Positions 43,325 through 50,496 of a stretch of DNA of 64,000 bases are shown here, in pieces. A program made the translations under genes and the position numbers. Every line of letters begins with the position of its first letter. The stretch's first letter is position 1. Below the pieces are notes generated by a model, which searched no databases, was not told where the DNA came from, and saw nothing but the letters and a program-made list of their open reading frames with translations. The DNA is taken from NCBI RefSeq assembly GCF_004769195.1, contig NZ_RQET01000009.1:1-64000 (forward strand), written 5' to 3'. The DNA comes from Leptospira fletcheri (lineage in GTDB: Bacteria; Spirochaetota; Leptospiria; Leptospirales; Leptospiraceae).

Positions 43325-45832
43325 TCAGCCGCAGCTCAAAAGAACGGGAATCAATCCCCGTCCACTTTTTTGGGAACCGAGAGCCTTTCCGACCAAGGAG
43401 CCCGGTTTTAAATTTTCGGAAGCGACCTTGACCGCATGGCCTCCCGTCAACCCTGCCACTAAAAGATCTCCCGGATGGATCGGATGGGACTGGGCTTCCA
43501 CGCAAGCGGGAACCACGCCTGAAATCGCGACCAACCATTGCCCTTCTACGTGGGGTTTTTCTCCCAGAACTAACGCCGCCGACTTTACGGCAACACCGAC
43601 TACGTTTGTCGCGTTCGGGTTCTTGGATTTATGAAGACGACCGTCCTCTCCCATGACCAACCAATCCCCTTCGCCGATGACGTCGGAAGATTGGACCGGA
43701 AAAAATCTTGCGATACAATCGATTCCGTTTCCGGTCTGCATGTACACGGTGCCAATAAAATCGGATTCTCCTTCCGCCAAGACCGCTCTTCCGGAGCCAG
43801 TCTCGTTCAAAGACGGAATCCCTTTTCCGCTGGCATACACCGCATACCCCGATCGGGAATGAAACCATCCTCCGAAGCCTCTTTTTGCAAGACCCAGAAC
43901 ACCTGCCGATTCCCGGTCACCGGAAGAACTATCTCCCCGAGCTCCGAACTTTTCTCCGTAGGCAAGAACACCGATGTTCCGTCCCGCGCCGACGATTCCG
44001 GATCCTTTCTCGCTCTCGTTTCTGGCATAGACTACGCCGTTATTTTCCGGAGGAGGGGAAATATTCAGATACGAAGCTTCCACGGAACCTTTTAATCTGA
44101 GAAATCCCGAATGGGAATTGAAGTCGTGCTCGATCGGAGCGTACTCGTGGGAATGAGGTTTCGGGTCTCTGGAATCGGACAAGCGAGGATCGTCGGAGGA
44201 AATCACATGGTTCGGGATGGATTTTCCTTTAGGAGCGATCGATACGATTCCCGGATATTCCGTACTGGCGGATCTCAATCTTTCGTCATTTCCTTGGACA
44301 ACCACTCCTTCTTTGCTCTCTCCGGAGCGAGCCAACTGTACAATCCCGAAGGATTGAGCGGTGGCCAATTTTAGGCGCTTATCATTTCCCTGGATGGCCG
44401 CTTCCGCAGCCTCTTCTCCGCTGGCGGCAAATCTGAGCACCCCGGGGGATTGGGTGGTAGCGGCACGCAGCCTAGGATCATCGGAAGTGACTACTTTTCC
44501 AGGACTCGCTTCTCCCGGAGGAGAAAGTTGGACCAACCCGAATCTCTCGAAATTCGCGTGCTTGAGCCTGTCATCGTTCCCCTGGACCGCGACCCCTTCC
44601 TTGGTCTCTCCGTTTTCGGCGAGTTCCACAATTCCCGGAGATTGTGTAGAGGAAAGCTTCAGTCTATCGTCATTCCCTTGGACAACTCGACCTGCCCTAG
44701 TTTCGGCATTCATCGCGAGTCTCACCAAACCGAAGGAAGTTTCCGTAGAGTGCTTGAGCCTTCTGTCGTTTCCTTGGACGACCACTCCTTCCTTTTCCTC
44801 TCCGTCCGAAGCAAGCTCCACGATTCCTTTGTATTCGGTGGAAGAATCCCTAAGCCTTCTGTCATTCGCCTGAACTGCGGCACCTTCCGAGGTTTCTCCA
44901 TCCACTGCCAAACGGACAAGTCCGGAGCGAAGCACAGTCGCATACGGAAGGGGCTCCGCAGTCGGCTTTTGCGTAAGATCGCTTAGGTACGGAGAAGCGT
45001 ATAGTTCGACTTCCGCAATCCGAGTAGAATATTTTTCCTGTCCTGCGGCCTTAACGGGGCGGGAGACGAATTTCAAAAACCGGATGTTTGTGGGCAAAAA
45101 CCGCCACTGGTACCAAACTCCCGGCTCCGAAAGAAATTGGTTCTCTTCCAAAAGCTGGTTCCAGGTAAGATCGTCTTCACTATAATACACCGTAAAAACT
45201 TCGGGAAAAAGGGTAGGAATGGTTTTGGGCGAAAGTAGACGAAGTTCGTTTACCCGACTGATGGAGCCTAAATCCACCAGAAAGAATTCCTCTTTCGGTT
45301 GCCCGGATTCATGGGAAGCCCATCCGTAATCCGGACGTTCATCGATCAGATTTTCTTTTACCCAGAGCCTGTCCTGCTCAGAGCTTACTTCCACCTGAAC
45401 GATTCCGGAAATCCCCACCTCTAAATCTGCGATGGCGACCTTCCATTTTCCCCCTTCTTTTTCGGAGACCTTGCTTACGAATTTCAGATAATTCGCACGA
45501 ACAAGAGAGAAATTCCACTGGCCGAATTTTCGATTGGAACGCCGAAAACCGGTTTCCTGTAAAATCGGCTCCCAAACTTTTCCATCCAGAGAAACTTCGA
45601 ATCGAAACGTATCCGGAAAGAAAGAAGCCTGAGGGTCCGAGGTATGCAACTTAATTTGATTAAAACTAGACCCTTCCGCCAAAGCAAGAGTCAAAATCCC
45701 TATTCCTGGCGTGTCCAAACTTTCGGAATATCCCCGAAGTTTTCCTTCTTTCAAGTCAAAGGATCCTTTTGTCCGAACTTCTCGGATTTTTACTGGCTGA
45801 GGGTGACTGATTCGGATGGAATCTTGGTTCAT
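43325..45832 (-). CDS. Large fibre-like protein with discoidin domains and 32-residue repeats
   Basis: The protein has 835 residues and no signal peptide. Two N-terminal segments (about residues 1-130 and 140-280) look like F5/8 type C (discoidin) domains: FRFEVSLDGKVWEPILQETGF, YLKFVS and FTVYYSEDDLTWNQLLEENQF, FLKFVS. Eight consecutive repeats of exactly 32 residues follow (consensus SPGIVELAxxGExKEGVVVQGNDxRL), resembling phage tail-fibre repeats. After a His-rich linker comes a Gly-rich region (GSGIVGAGRNIGVLAYG, AGVLGLAKRGFGGWF) and a C-terminal domain with GDWLVMGEDGRLHKS and HPGDLLVAGLTGGHAVKV. The whole suggests a trimeric fibre that binds carbohydrate; how it leaves the cell is unclear. 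Confidence 0.75.
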   Translation of the reverse strand: MNQDSIRISHPQPVKIREVRTKGSFDLKEGKLRGYSESLDTPGIGILTLALAEGSSFNQIKLHTSDPQASFFPDTFRFEVSLDGKVWEPILQETGFRRSNRKFGQWNFSLVRANYLKFVSKVSEKEGGKWKVAIADLEVGISGIVQVEVSSEQDRLWVKENLIDERPDYGWASHESGQPKEEFFLVDLGSISRVNELRLLSPKTIPTLFPEVFTVYYSEDDLTWNQLLEENQFLSEPGVWYQWRFLPTNIRFLKFVSRPVKAAGQEKYSTRIAEVELYASPYLSDLTQKPTAEPLPYATVLRSGLVRLAVDGETSEGAAVQANDRRLRDSSTEYKGIVELASDGEEKEGVVVQGNDRRLKHSTETSFGLVRLAMNAETRAGRVVQGNDDRLKLSSTQSPGIVELAENGETKEGVAVQGNDDRLKHANFERFGLVQLSPPGEASPGKVVTSDDPRLRAATTQSPGVLRFAASGEEAAEAAIQGNDKRLKLATAQSFGIVQLARSGESKEGVVVQGNDERLRSASTEYPGIVSIAPKGKSIPNHVISSDDPRLSDSRDPKPHSHEYAPIEHDFNSHSGFLRLKGSVEASYLNISPPPENNGVVYARNESEKGSGIVGAGRNIGVLAYGEKFGARGDSSSGDRESAGVLGLAKRGFGGWFHSRSGYAVYASGKGIPSLNETGSGRAVLAEGESDFIGTVYMQTGNGIDCIARFFPVQSSDVIGEGDWLVMGEDGRLHKSKNPNATNVVGVAVKSAALVLGEKPHVEGQWLVAISGVVPACVEAQSHPIHPGDLLVAGLTGGHAVKVASENLKPGSLVGKALGSQKSGRGLIPVLLSCG
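44180..44947 (-). repeat. Eight tandem 96-bp coding repeats
   Basis: The repeats encode eight 32-residue units ending in NDDRL, NDRRL or DDPRL. Units are clearly diverged at DNA level, so the array is old rather than a recent expansion. The even length of all eight argues for a structural period, such as one turn or layer of a fibre. Confidence 0.85.
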
Positions 45833-45950
45833 ACGGGTTTAAGTTGGTCCTTCAAATTTGCCGAAATTCTTCCTCCTGCAATCGCAGAAAGTAGATTCGG
45901 AATGTCTTTTTTAAACTGAAGCATAAGCTCGAATGGCAAAACGTTCGTTT

Positions 45951-46856
45951 TCATACTCTCGTACGATTCTCCTCGTGCTTTGCCGAAAATATAACCAGTA
46001 TCGATGGGTGGATTGTGTCTGTGAAGTACTTTGTAACGATAGCCCTCAAGGAGGAGGGCACAGGATCCAATAACAGAAGGGTTCTTCCGTCCGGCTCCAC
46101 TCGGATATTTCTCAACACGGCCACGCTAGAAGGGGAAAGGAGCCCAGCACACCAATCTAGAAATCCTTGCCAAGATGCCTCGTAGTGTCTGGAAGTAGGC
46201 TCCACCCTTTCTCCAGATCGCTCCGAGTTGTGCTCAAAATTCGGCTGTTTTTGAGAAGCAGATAGGTTCCTGCAAATCCCTCGAAGATAGTACAGATTCC
46301 TCTCCTGGTTTTGGGCCTTTGCGATTTCCATGGCTTCCGATAGAATGGCAGGCCCGTATTCAGAAGAAAGGGTATCTAAAGACAATTTCTGCGTGTCTTT
46401 CCGCGGATTTGGTTTTTGGTTCTGGGTATTGTGAATGGTTATATTTATATTGTTTGGGGATACTGCCGGAACCCCCTCGGCCGGGGAAACGCCACCCCCT
46501 GAGAGATCCCGATCCACCCCCCTGGGGTTTCCAAAAATACCCCCCTGGGGTGGAATTTTAGAACCGGGAAAATGAAAGCAGAAATAATACATCGTATTCT
46601 TATGCCCTGTGCCGGGAACAAACTGGAGTAGGCCGGCCTTTACCAGGTCTCTTTTTCCTTCATTGATCGACTTTTTGGTTTTTAGTCCAGTGAGCTTGAG
46701 CAGGATTTCATTACTAGGCCATACGGGCTTAAAGGTATGATCGCTAAATTTAAGCAGAACTAGGTATAAGGTCTTTGCCGCGGAAGAAAGCCGTGCCCAA
46801 ACACCGGAATCGATGATTTCAGAAAGGAATTTGATGTATGGAGTATGCTCTCCCAT
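45951..46856 (-). CDS. rep: Plasmid-type replication initiator-like protein
   Basis: The protein has about 301 residues from the ATG at 46856 (AGGA 8 nt upstream); a TTG at 46904 would add 16 residues but lacks a ribosome site. The N-terminal 110 residues form a winged helix of the HTH_36/plasmid-Rep kind: YIKFLSEIIDSGVWARLSSAAKTLYLVLLKFSD, VWPSNEILLKLTGLKTKKSINEGKRDLVKAGLL. A Pro/Asn-rich linker and a second, unassigned domain (SWQGFLDWCAGLLSPSSVAVLRNIRVEPDG, resembling DnaA N-terminal-like domains of other initiators) follow. With parA and parB directly upstream on the same strand, it is the likely initiator of this replicon. Confidence 0.72.
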   Translation of the reverse strand: MGEHTPYIKFLSEIIDSGVWARLSSAAKTLYLVLLKFSDHTFKPVWPSNEILLKLTGLKTKKSINEGKRDLVKAGLLQFVPGTGHKNTMYYFCFHFPGSKIPPQGGIFGNPRGVDRDLSGGGVSPAEGVPAVSPNNINITIHNTQNQKPNPRKDTQKLSLDTLSSEYGPAILSEAMEIAKAQNQERNLYYLRGICRNLSASQKQPNFEHNSERSGERVEPTSRHYEASWQGFLDWCAGLLSPSSVAVLRNIRVEPDGRTLLLLDPVPSSLRAIVTKYFTDTIHPSILVIFSAKHEENRTRV

Positions 46857-46867
46857 GCCACGGATCC

Positions 46868-46889
46868 TTTTTGCCCCCGAGAGCAAAAA
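46868..46889 (-). promoter_or_regulatory. Hairpin at the rep ribosome-binding site
   Basis: TTTTTGC and GCAAAAA form a 7-bp stem around an 8-nt loop. In the rep mRNA its 3' arm touches AAGGA (46865-46869), the likely Shine-Dalgarno, so the structure could limit rep translation. Confidence 0.45.
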
Positions 46890-46919
46890 ATTAATTTTAA
46901 GCAAAAAATCCGAAGGGAG

Positions 46920-46948
46920 TTGACATTATCCGACATAGGAATCATTAT
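46920..46948 (+). promoter_or_regulatory. Promoter of the putative antisense RNA
   Basis: TTGACA (46920-46925) and CATTAT (46943-46948) are separated by 17 bp, reading rightward against rep. GACATA and TATGTC (from 46932 and up to 46951) form an inverted repeat over the spacer and -10. TCCGACAT (46929-46936) matches half of the palindromes near parA. Confidence 0.6.
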
Positions 46949-46954
46949 GTCTCA

Positions 46955-47011
46955 TCCAACAACATTCCTTCGGGAAGGTCCGGCCCCTGGAATTCTCCAG
47001 GGGAGTTTTTT
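46955..47011 (+). ncRNA. Putative countertranscribed RNA (antisense to the rep leader)
   Basis: A consensus-like promoter upstream and an intrinsic terminator at 46984-47011 define a transcript of about 55 nt. It would be exactly complementary to part of the rep leader. It contains a small stem (CCTTC/GAAGG, 46967-46978) and the terminator stem. Antisense RNAs of this kind control copy number in many plasmids. Here it overlaps one of the alternative stem segments of the rep leader. Prediction from sequence only. Confidence 0.55.
46984..47011 (+). terminator. Intrinsic terminator of the putative antisense RNA
   Basis: CCCCTGGA-ATTC-TCCAGGGG is a perfect 8-bp stem with a 4-nt loop, followed by AGTTTTTT. 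No protein-coding gene reads rightward into it, which is why a short non-coding transcript is the simplest reading. Confidence 0.75.
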
Positions 47012-47084
47012 ATTTCCGGACAACAGAATATAGAGAACCCTTTCTCCCTTCGGGATGGAAGAAAAGTACTACATTTCCGTTTAG

Positions 47085-47105
47085 AATATTATGTCACATA
47101 ATATT
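47085..47105. promoter_or_regulatory. 21-bp perfect palindrome over the rep promoter -10
   Basis: AATATTATGT and ACATAATATT flank a central C. The site covers the -10 of the leftward rep promoter. It is a candidate operator for Rep or a Par protein. Confidence 0.65.
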
Positions 47106-47125
47106 TCGCTTTTTTTCTCTGTCAA
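47098..47125 (-). promoter_or_regulatory. Putative rep promoter
   Basis: On the minus strand TTGACA (47125-47120) and TATTAT (47103-47098) are 16 bp apart. Transcription would begin near 47092 and give a rep leader of about 235 nt that spans the antisense RNA region. Confidence 0.6.
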
Positions 47126-47168
47126 TCCCATTGGCTAGTTTTGATTGTTTTCAGTAAAAATCTTTTGC

Positions 47169-47214
47169 TAAGTACTTGTTTGTACTTATATTTCGCTTAA
47201 CAATATATGTTAAG
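47169..47214. repeat. Two palindromes in the AT-rich parB-rep gap (candidate origin elements)
   Basis: TAAGTAC-TTGTTT-GTACTTA (47169-47188) and CTTAACA-ATATA-TGTTAAG (47196-47214) both have perfect 7-bp arms. They sit between the parB stop and the rep promoter. They could be initiator-binding or unwinding elements, or a parB end structure; no U-run follows in either direction. Confidence 0.5.
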
Positions 47215-47244
47215 GAATTTGAATTTTAAGAGATCGGATTCCGA

Positions 47245-48087
47245 TTAAGGAGATTTGCCGAATTTTTTCGGGATCTCTTTTCTTACGAATTTATAAAGCT
47301 CTTGTAAAAACGCTTCGTCTTCGCAGGAAAGTAGGATGGAATTCCCTTTTTTGGTCAATTTGTACGGGTAGATAGAAATTTCTTGGTTCTTATGCGAAAT
47401 TGTGGATGTGTCGGAGGGGAAGAGGGTGTCTTCTGCCCGGTTAAAGGACTTGGCGTCCTTGACGGTCTTTAGTTCCCCGGCTCCGAATTTTTGTATAAAA
47501 TCCTGGAAGGTGCCTTTTTTGGAGGCAGCGGCCGCTTGGACGAGCAGGTTTTTCGTTTCAACGCCCACATCTTTGCAAGCTTTCAATTCTTCCTTGGTTA
47601 AACCGGCGATACCGAGCAATTCCGTCATGTAGCTTCTGCTTTTTCCGAATAAGTTACCAAGTTCTAGATCCGTATAAGAGAAGGTGATTTTCAGATGGCT
47701 CATTGCCTCAATCTCTTCATACGGAGATAAGTTTTCCCTCTGTAAATTCTCGATGATCGCAAGTCGAAACGTTTCCTTTGCGTCCCGGTCCAAGATTTTG
47801 CATTCCACTTCCGTCCAATTTAAGAGAGAGGCGGCGTGGTATCTCCTTTCTCCCGCTATGATCGTGTAAAATTCTTCGTTTGATTGTTTTGTAACTAGTA
47901 TGGGCTGGAGGAGTCCGTCCTTTTGCAAGCTCTGGGCGAGTTCTTCGATCCCTTTCTTTCTTTCTTGCCTGGGCTGGTTTTCCGAAGGGCGGATTTTTTC
48001 TAAACGGATTTTGCGGATCGTGCCCTCTAGTTTTTCTGCCTGGAAGACATCGGCCAGAGAACCTAACCGTTTACTTTTTGAGCTCAT
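47245..48087 (-). CDS. parB: ParB-family partition protein (second, plasmid-type Par system)
   Basis: This 280-residue ParB has IRPSENQPRQ, the CTPase boxes IIAGERRYHAASLL and IIENLQRENLSPYEE, and an HTH (YTDLELGNLFGKSRSYMTELLGIAGL). It has a longer linker and a C-terminal domain unlike the first ParB (24569-25270), so they are separate lineages. Its start overlaps parA by 17 bp. It lies 389 bp upstream of rep on the same strand. Palindromes at 48845-48860 and 49076-49089 are its candidate binding sites. Confidence 0.93.
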   Translation of the reverse strand: MSSKSKRLGSLADVFQAEKLEGTIRKIRLEKIRPSENQPRQERKKGIEELAQSLQKDGLLQPILVTKQSNEEFYTIIAGERRYHAASLLNWTEVECKILDRDAKETFRLAIIENLQRENLSPYEEIEAMSHLKITFSYTDLELGNLFGKSRSYMTELLGIAGLTKEELKACKDVGVETKNLLVQAAAASKKGTFQDFIQKFGAGELKTVKDAKSFNRAEDTLFPSDTSTISHKNQEISIYPYKLTKKGNSILLSCEDEAFLQELYKFVRKEIPKKFGKSP

Positions 48088-48823
48088 TTAGGAACTCCTC
48101 TACAAAGCCTTCGTATTCTTGGGCTTGCCGACTGGATTTATTGTAGTCGTAGACCGATTTTTTGGCCAGATGCGATTCTCCTACCGCGACTCCGTCCGAG
48201 ATGCTATTTTCAAAAATCCTAAAATATTTTGTAAGCACGGGAATGATGGTCTTTGTTAAAAGTGTTTGAGGCTTGAGCTGGGTGACTAAGGCGCCTAGAA
48301 TTTCTAACCCGGGATTGATCCTTTTTTTGATACTGTTGATCGTCTGCTGCAAACCGAGGATTCCATCTACGGAAAATTTTTCCGCCTGTAAAGGTATGAT
48401 CACATAATTTGAAGCCACGAGGGCATTGATCGTAAAGATGGAAAGACTGGGAGGGCAGTCTATGATGCAAAAATCTATCTCCTTTTCCAGGTCCGATAGA
48501 GCGTCCCTGAGTATGTAAGGGGCGTCGACAATTGCGGCAACTGTCTCCGCTTCCGCCAGAGTCAACTTGGAGGGAGCTATGCTAAGGTTGTCTACGTGAG
48601 TGGGAACGATTACATCCCGCACTTTTGCTTTCGATTGAAAAATGTTGTGCATGGACTTTTCCAAGTTGTCCGGGTTCAAAAAAATACCCGTGGAATTTGC
48701 CTGCGGATCAATGTCTATGATCAGGGTTTTTTTTCCTCGGCGGGCTAGCCCCCATGCTAGATTCAGGGAGGTGGTGGTTTTGCCTTCCCCTCCTTTTTGA
48801 TTGGCTATAGATACTACGATCAT
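48071..48823 (-). CDS. parA: ParA-family partition ATPase (second, plasmid-type Par system)
   Basis: This 250-residue ParA consists of just the ATPase domain, with NQKGGEGKTTTSLNLAWGLA at the N-terminus, DIDPQANST and IIDCPPSLS. Without an N-terminal HTH it should not repress the operon by itself; ParB would be the better candidate. RBS-like AAGGGA lies a few bases before the ATG, and a palindrome (48845-48860) lies 21 bp upstream. Order parA-parB-rep is like that of Leptospira plasmids and the LE1 phage replicon, as far as I recall. Confidence 0.94.
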   Translation of the reverse strand: MIVVSIANQKGGEGKTTTSLNLAWGLARRGKKTLIIDIDPQANSTGIFLNPDNLEKSMHNIFQSKAKVRDVIVPTHVDNLSIAPSKLTLAEAETVAAIVDAPYILRDALSDLEKEIDFCIIDCPPSLSIFTINALVASNYVIIPLQAEKFSVDGILGLQQTINSIKKRINPGLEILGALVTQLKPQTLLTKTIIPVLTKYFRIFENSISDGVAVGESHLAKKSVYDYNKSSRQAQEYEGFVEEFLNELKK

Positions 48824-48844
48824 TCTGGTCCCTTGTATTTCAAT

Positions 48845-48860
48845 TGTCGGATGTCCGACA
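48845..48860. promoter_or_regulatory. Palindrome upstream of parA (candidate operator or parS)
   Basis: TGTCGGA and TCCGACA are perfect 7-bp arms around TG, 21 bp upstream of the parA ATG. The site at 49076-49089 has the same arms. Confidence 0.65.
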
Positions 48861-49012
48861 TCCTAACCTTTACGAGAGGTAAATTTCTTTCTAACGAATC
48901 GACTTTTATTAGGAAAAATCTTATGCGAACGTAAAATTGGGGCTCAGGCAACGGAATTTTCCTGGGCTCAGTTTCCCATTGGTAAGAAGGGCAGAGTGGA
49001 TTCAACACATTC

Positions 49013-49034
49013 TCCGAAAAAAAGATTTTTCGGA
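49013..49034. repeat. 9-bp inverted repeat in the parA divergent gap
   Basis: TCCGAAAAA-AAGA-TTTTTCGGA has perfect arms. On either strand the arm ends in a run of five T inside the stem, so it is not a normal terminator. It lies between the two TGTCGGA palindromes. Confidence 0.5.
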
Positions 49035-49073
49035 CCGGCGACAAAAATATGAGGCCCTTGATTTTTATCTCCG

Positions 49074-50492
49074 ATGTCGGACGTCCGACGTAATCGATTT
49101 GATCGGTACATGGTTGACGCCATGCTTAATTTTAAACAATCTTCCAACATGGAGCCCAGTGTTCGGGATTTAATTTATGGAAGCATTTCTGCAGAAGAGC
49201 TTCGCTTTTTACTCCCGGAGACTTTTCCGTATTTGCTGCAGGTTTTAAAAGGAGAAGTGGGCCTTTTGGTCCTTGCCTCCGATCTTGAGCCAGGGTCCTT
49301 AGAAGAGGTCGCATCCTTGGGGTACGGAGAGGAAGGTTTTTTCTATACTTTCTTGTCCAGGGGCTCCGAGGTCCGGCAGTCTTTAGAATCGGAGAGATCT
49401 CCATTTTTTCTTACGAAAGACCAAGCTTCCGGTTTGTATAAGAGTGGATCCGAAGGATGTTTGCTTTCCGGAATTTATTTGGATGAAAAGCTCCAAGGAT
49501 TTTTATTGATCGAACTCTCCTCTCCTCCTGAGCCTTGGCAGACCATGCTCTTGGCCCTTCTTTGTCAAAATATCGCTCGGTCATTCAGGAGCGAAAAAAA
49601 AGAGGCGTCTGCCGGTTTTGCCCCTTCTCGCGAAGCTACGGAAGAAAGATGGAGCTGCATGGGGAAATTGCTATTTCGAATGAGCGGAGGGGGAAAGTCG
49701 GTTCTAGACAATTATCGCAAATTGGGCATGTTAAAAATCCGTGGACCCAGAAGTTCCGGTAAAAAGACTTTGGCCAAATGGTTGCACCGAAACGAATCCG
49801 CGGACCGGGGATTTTTGGTGATTGGGGTGCTTCCGGAGCAAGCCGGGAAATTGGAAAAGTCACTGGAAGAATGGGAAACCATGGTCCAAGGAGGGACCCT
49901 CATTTTTGAGAAAATCCAGGAGTATTCGGCCCTGCAGCAAAAATTATTATATGAATATTCGATTGCAGAAAGAAGTCGGCCTCGGCTTGTCTTTTTGGAA
50001 AATTCGGAAATTTCTCCCAAGGAAGAGCTCGTTTTTTTTCGATCATTCTTAGAGTCCAATTTTATAGAATTACCCATCTGGAGCAATTGGCCCAAAGAGG
50101 ATAGAGAAGAAATGGTAACCCTTTTTTTTGAAGAGGCCAAGGAGGCGCAAGGGCGTCGAGATCTGGTCTTATCTAAGGAAGCTAGGACTCATTTGGTTCA
50201 CCCGGAAATGAATCGAAATTTAGAGGACCTTAGGAATCTAATAGAGGAAGGAGTTTTGCATACTTCTGGGAGAGAACTTTTAGGGTTTTCAGAGACCATC
50301 AGTCGCCCTCAAGGAGTCTCCATTCCGGATGCAGACGATTTGGATTTAAGGAAGGCCGTTGAGGCATTGGAGAGGCAAAAAATTCTTTTGGCTTATAAGT
50401 TATTCGGCGGAAACCAGATCCGCATGTCTAAGGCGCTCGGGATATCCAGGGGCTCCCTTCAGTACAAATTAAAAAATCTGGGACTGGGGTAA
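49074..50492 (+). CDS. Degenerate NtrC-like AAA protein with Fis-type HTH
   Basis: This 472-residue protein looks like a sigma54 activator that has lost its activator function. A GAF-like N-terminal region (about residues 1-180) precedes a short AAA core with a Walker A remnant [15 protein letters not shown] and [23 protein letters not shown] in place of the normal GGTLFLDEIxxLxxxxQxxLL. The GAFTGA sigma54 loop is absent. The C-terminal Fis-type HTH is intact ([43 protein letters not shown]). The first ATG overlaps the palindrome 49076-49089; an ATG at 49110 is a later option. It may be a DNA-binding regulator of the par-rep region. Confidence 0.75.
   Translation: MSDVRRNRFDRYMVDAMLNFKQSSNMEPSVRDLIYGSISAEELRFLLPETFPYLLQVLKGEVGLLVLASDLEPGSLEEVASLGYGEEGFFYTFLSRGSEVRQSLESERSPFFLTKDQASGLYKSGSEGCLLSGIYLDEKLQGFLLIELSSPPEPWQTMLLALLCQNIARSFRSEKKEASAGFAPSREATEERWSCMGKLLFRMSGGGKSVLDNYRKLGMLKIRGPRSSGKKTLAKWLHRNESADRGFLVIGVLPEQAGKLEKSLEEWETMVQGGTLIFEKIQEYSALQQKLLYEYSIAERSRPRLVFLENSEISPKEELVFFRSFLESNFIELPIWSNWPKEDREEMVTLFFEEAKEAQGRRDLVLSKEARTHLVHPEMNRNLEDLRNLIEEGVLHTSGRELLGFSETISRPQGVSIPDADDLDLRKAVEALERQKILLAYKLFGGNQIRMSKALGISRGSLQYKLKNLGLG
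49076..49089. promoter_or_regulatory. Palindrome at the start of the NtrC-like gene
   Basis: GTCGGAC-GTCCGAC is a perfect 14-bp palindrome. With its flanking base it matches the site at 48845-48860 in 14 of 16 positions. It begins two bases into the gene's first ATG codon, so a bound protein would block this gene. Confidence 0.65.
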
Positions 50493-50496
50493 AATT

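Larger units (their letters stand above)
46910..47053 (-). promoter_or_regulatory. rep leader with alternative stems before a U-run (putative attenuator)
   Basis: Read as rep mRNA, CTCCCTTCGG (46919-46910) is followed at once by ATTTTTTG. It is perfectly complementary over 10 bp to CCGAAGGGAG at 47053-47044. It also pairs over 7 bp with CCGAAGG at 46973-46967, which lies inside the antisense RNA region. The two upstream segments compete for the same downstream arm, the layout of leader attenuators in some plasmids. Which pairing terminates transcription cannot be decided by eye. Confidence 0.55.

Noticed and set aside
44180..44947. CRISPR-like array
   Set aside because: The 96-bp units encode eight in-frame 32-residue repeats of one protein and have no spacers.
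46845..47033. 62-codon rightward frame over the rep leader as a small peptide gene
   Set aside because: It begins inside rep on the opposite strand and spans the promoter and terminator of the putative antisense RNA; no ribosome site and no plausible composition.
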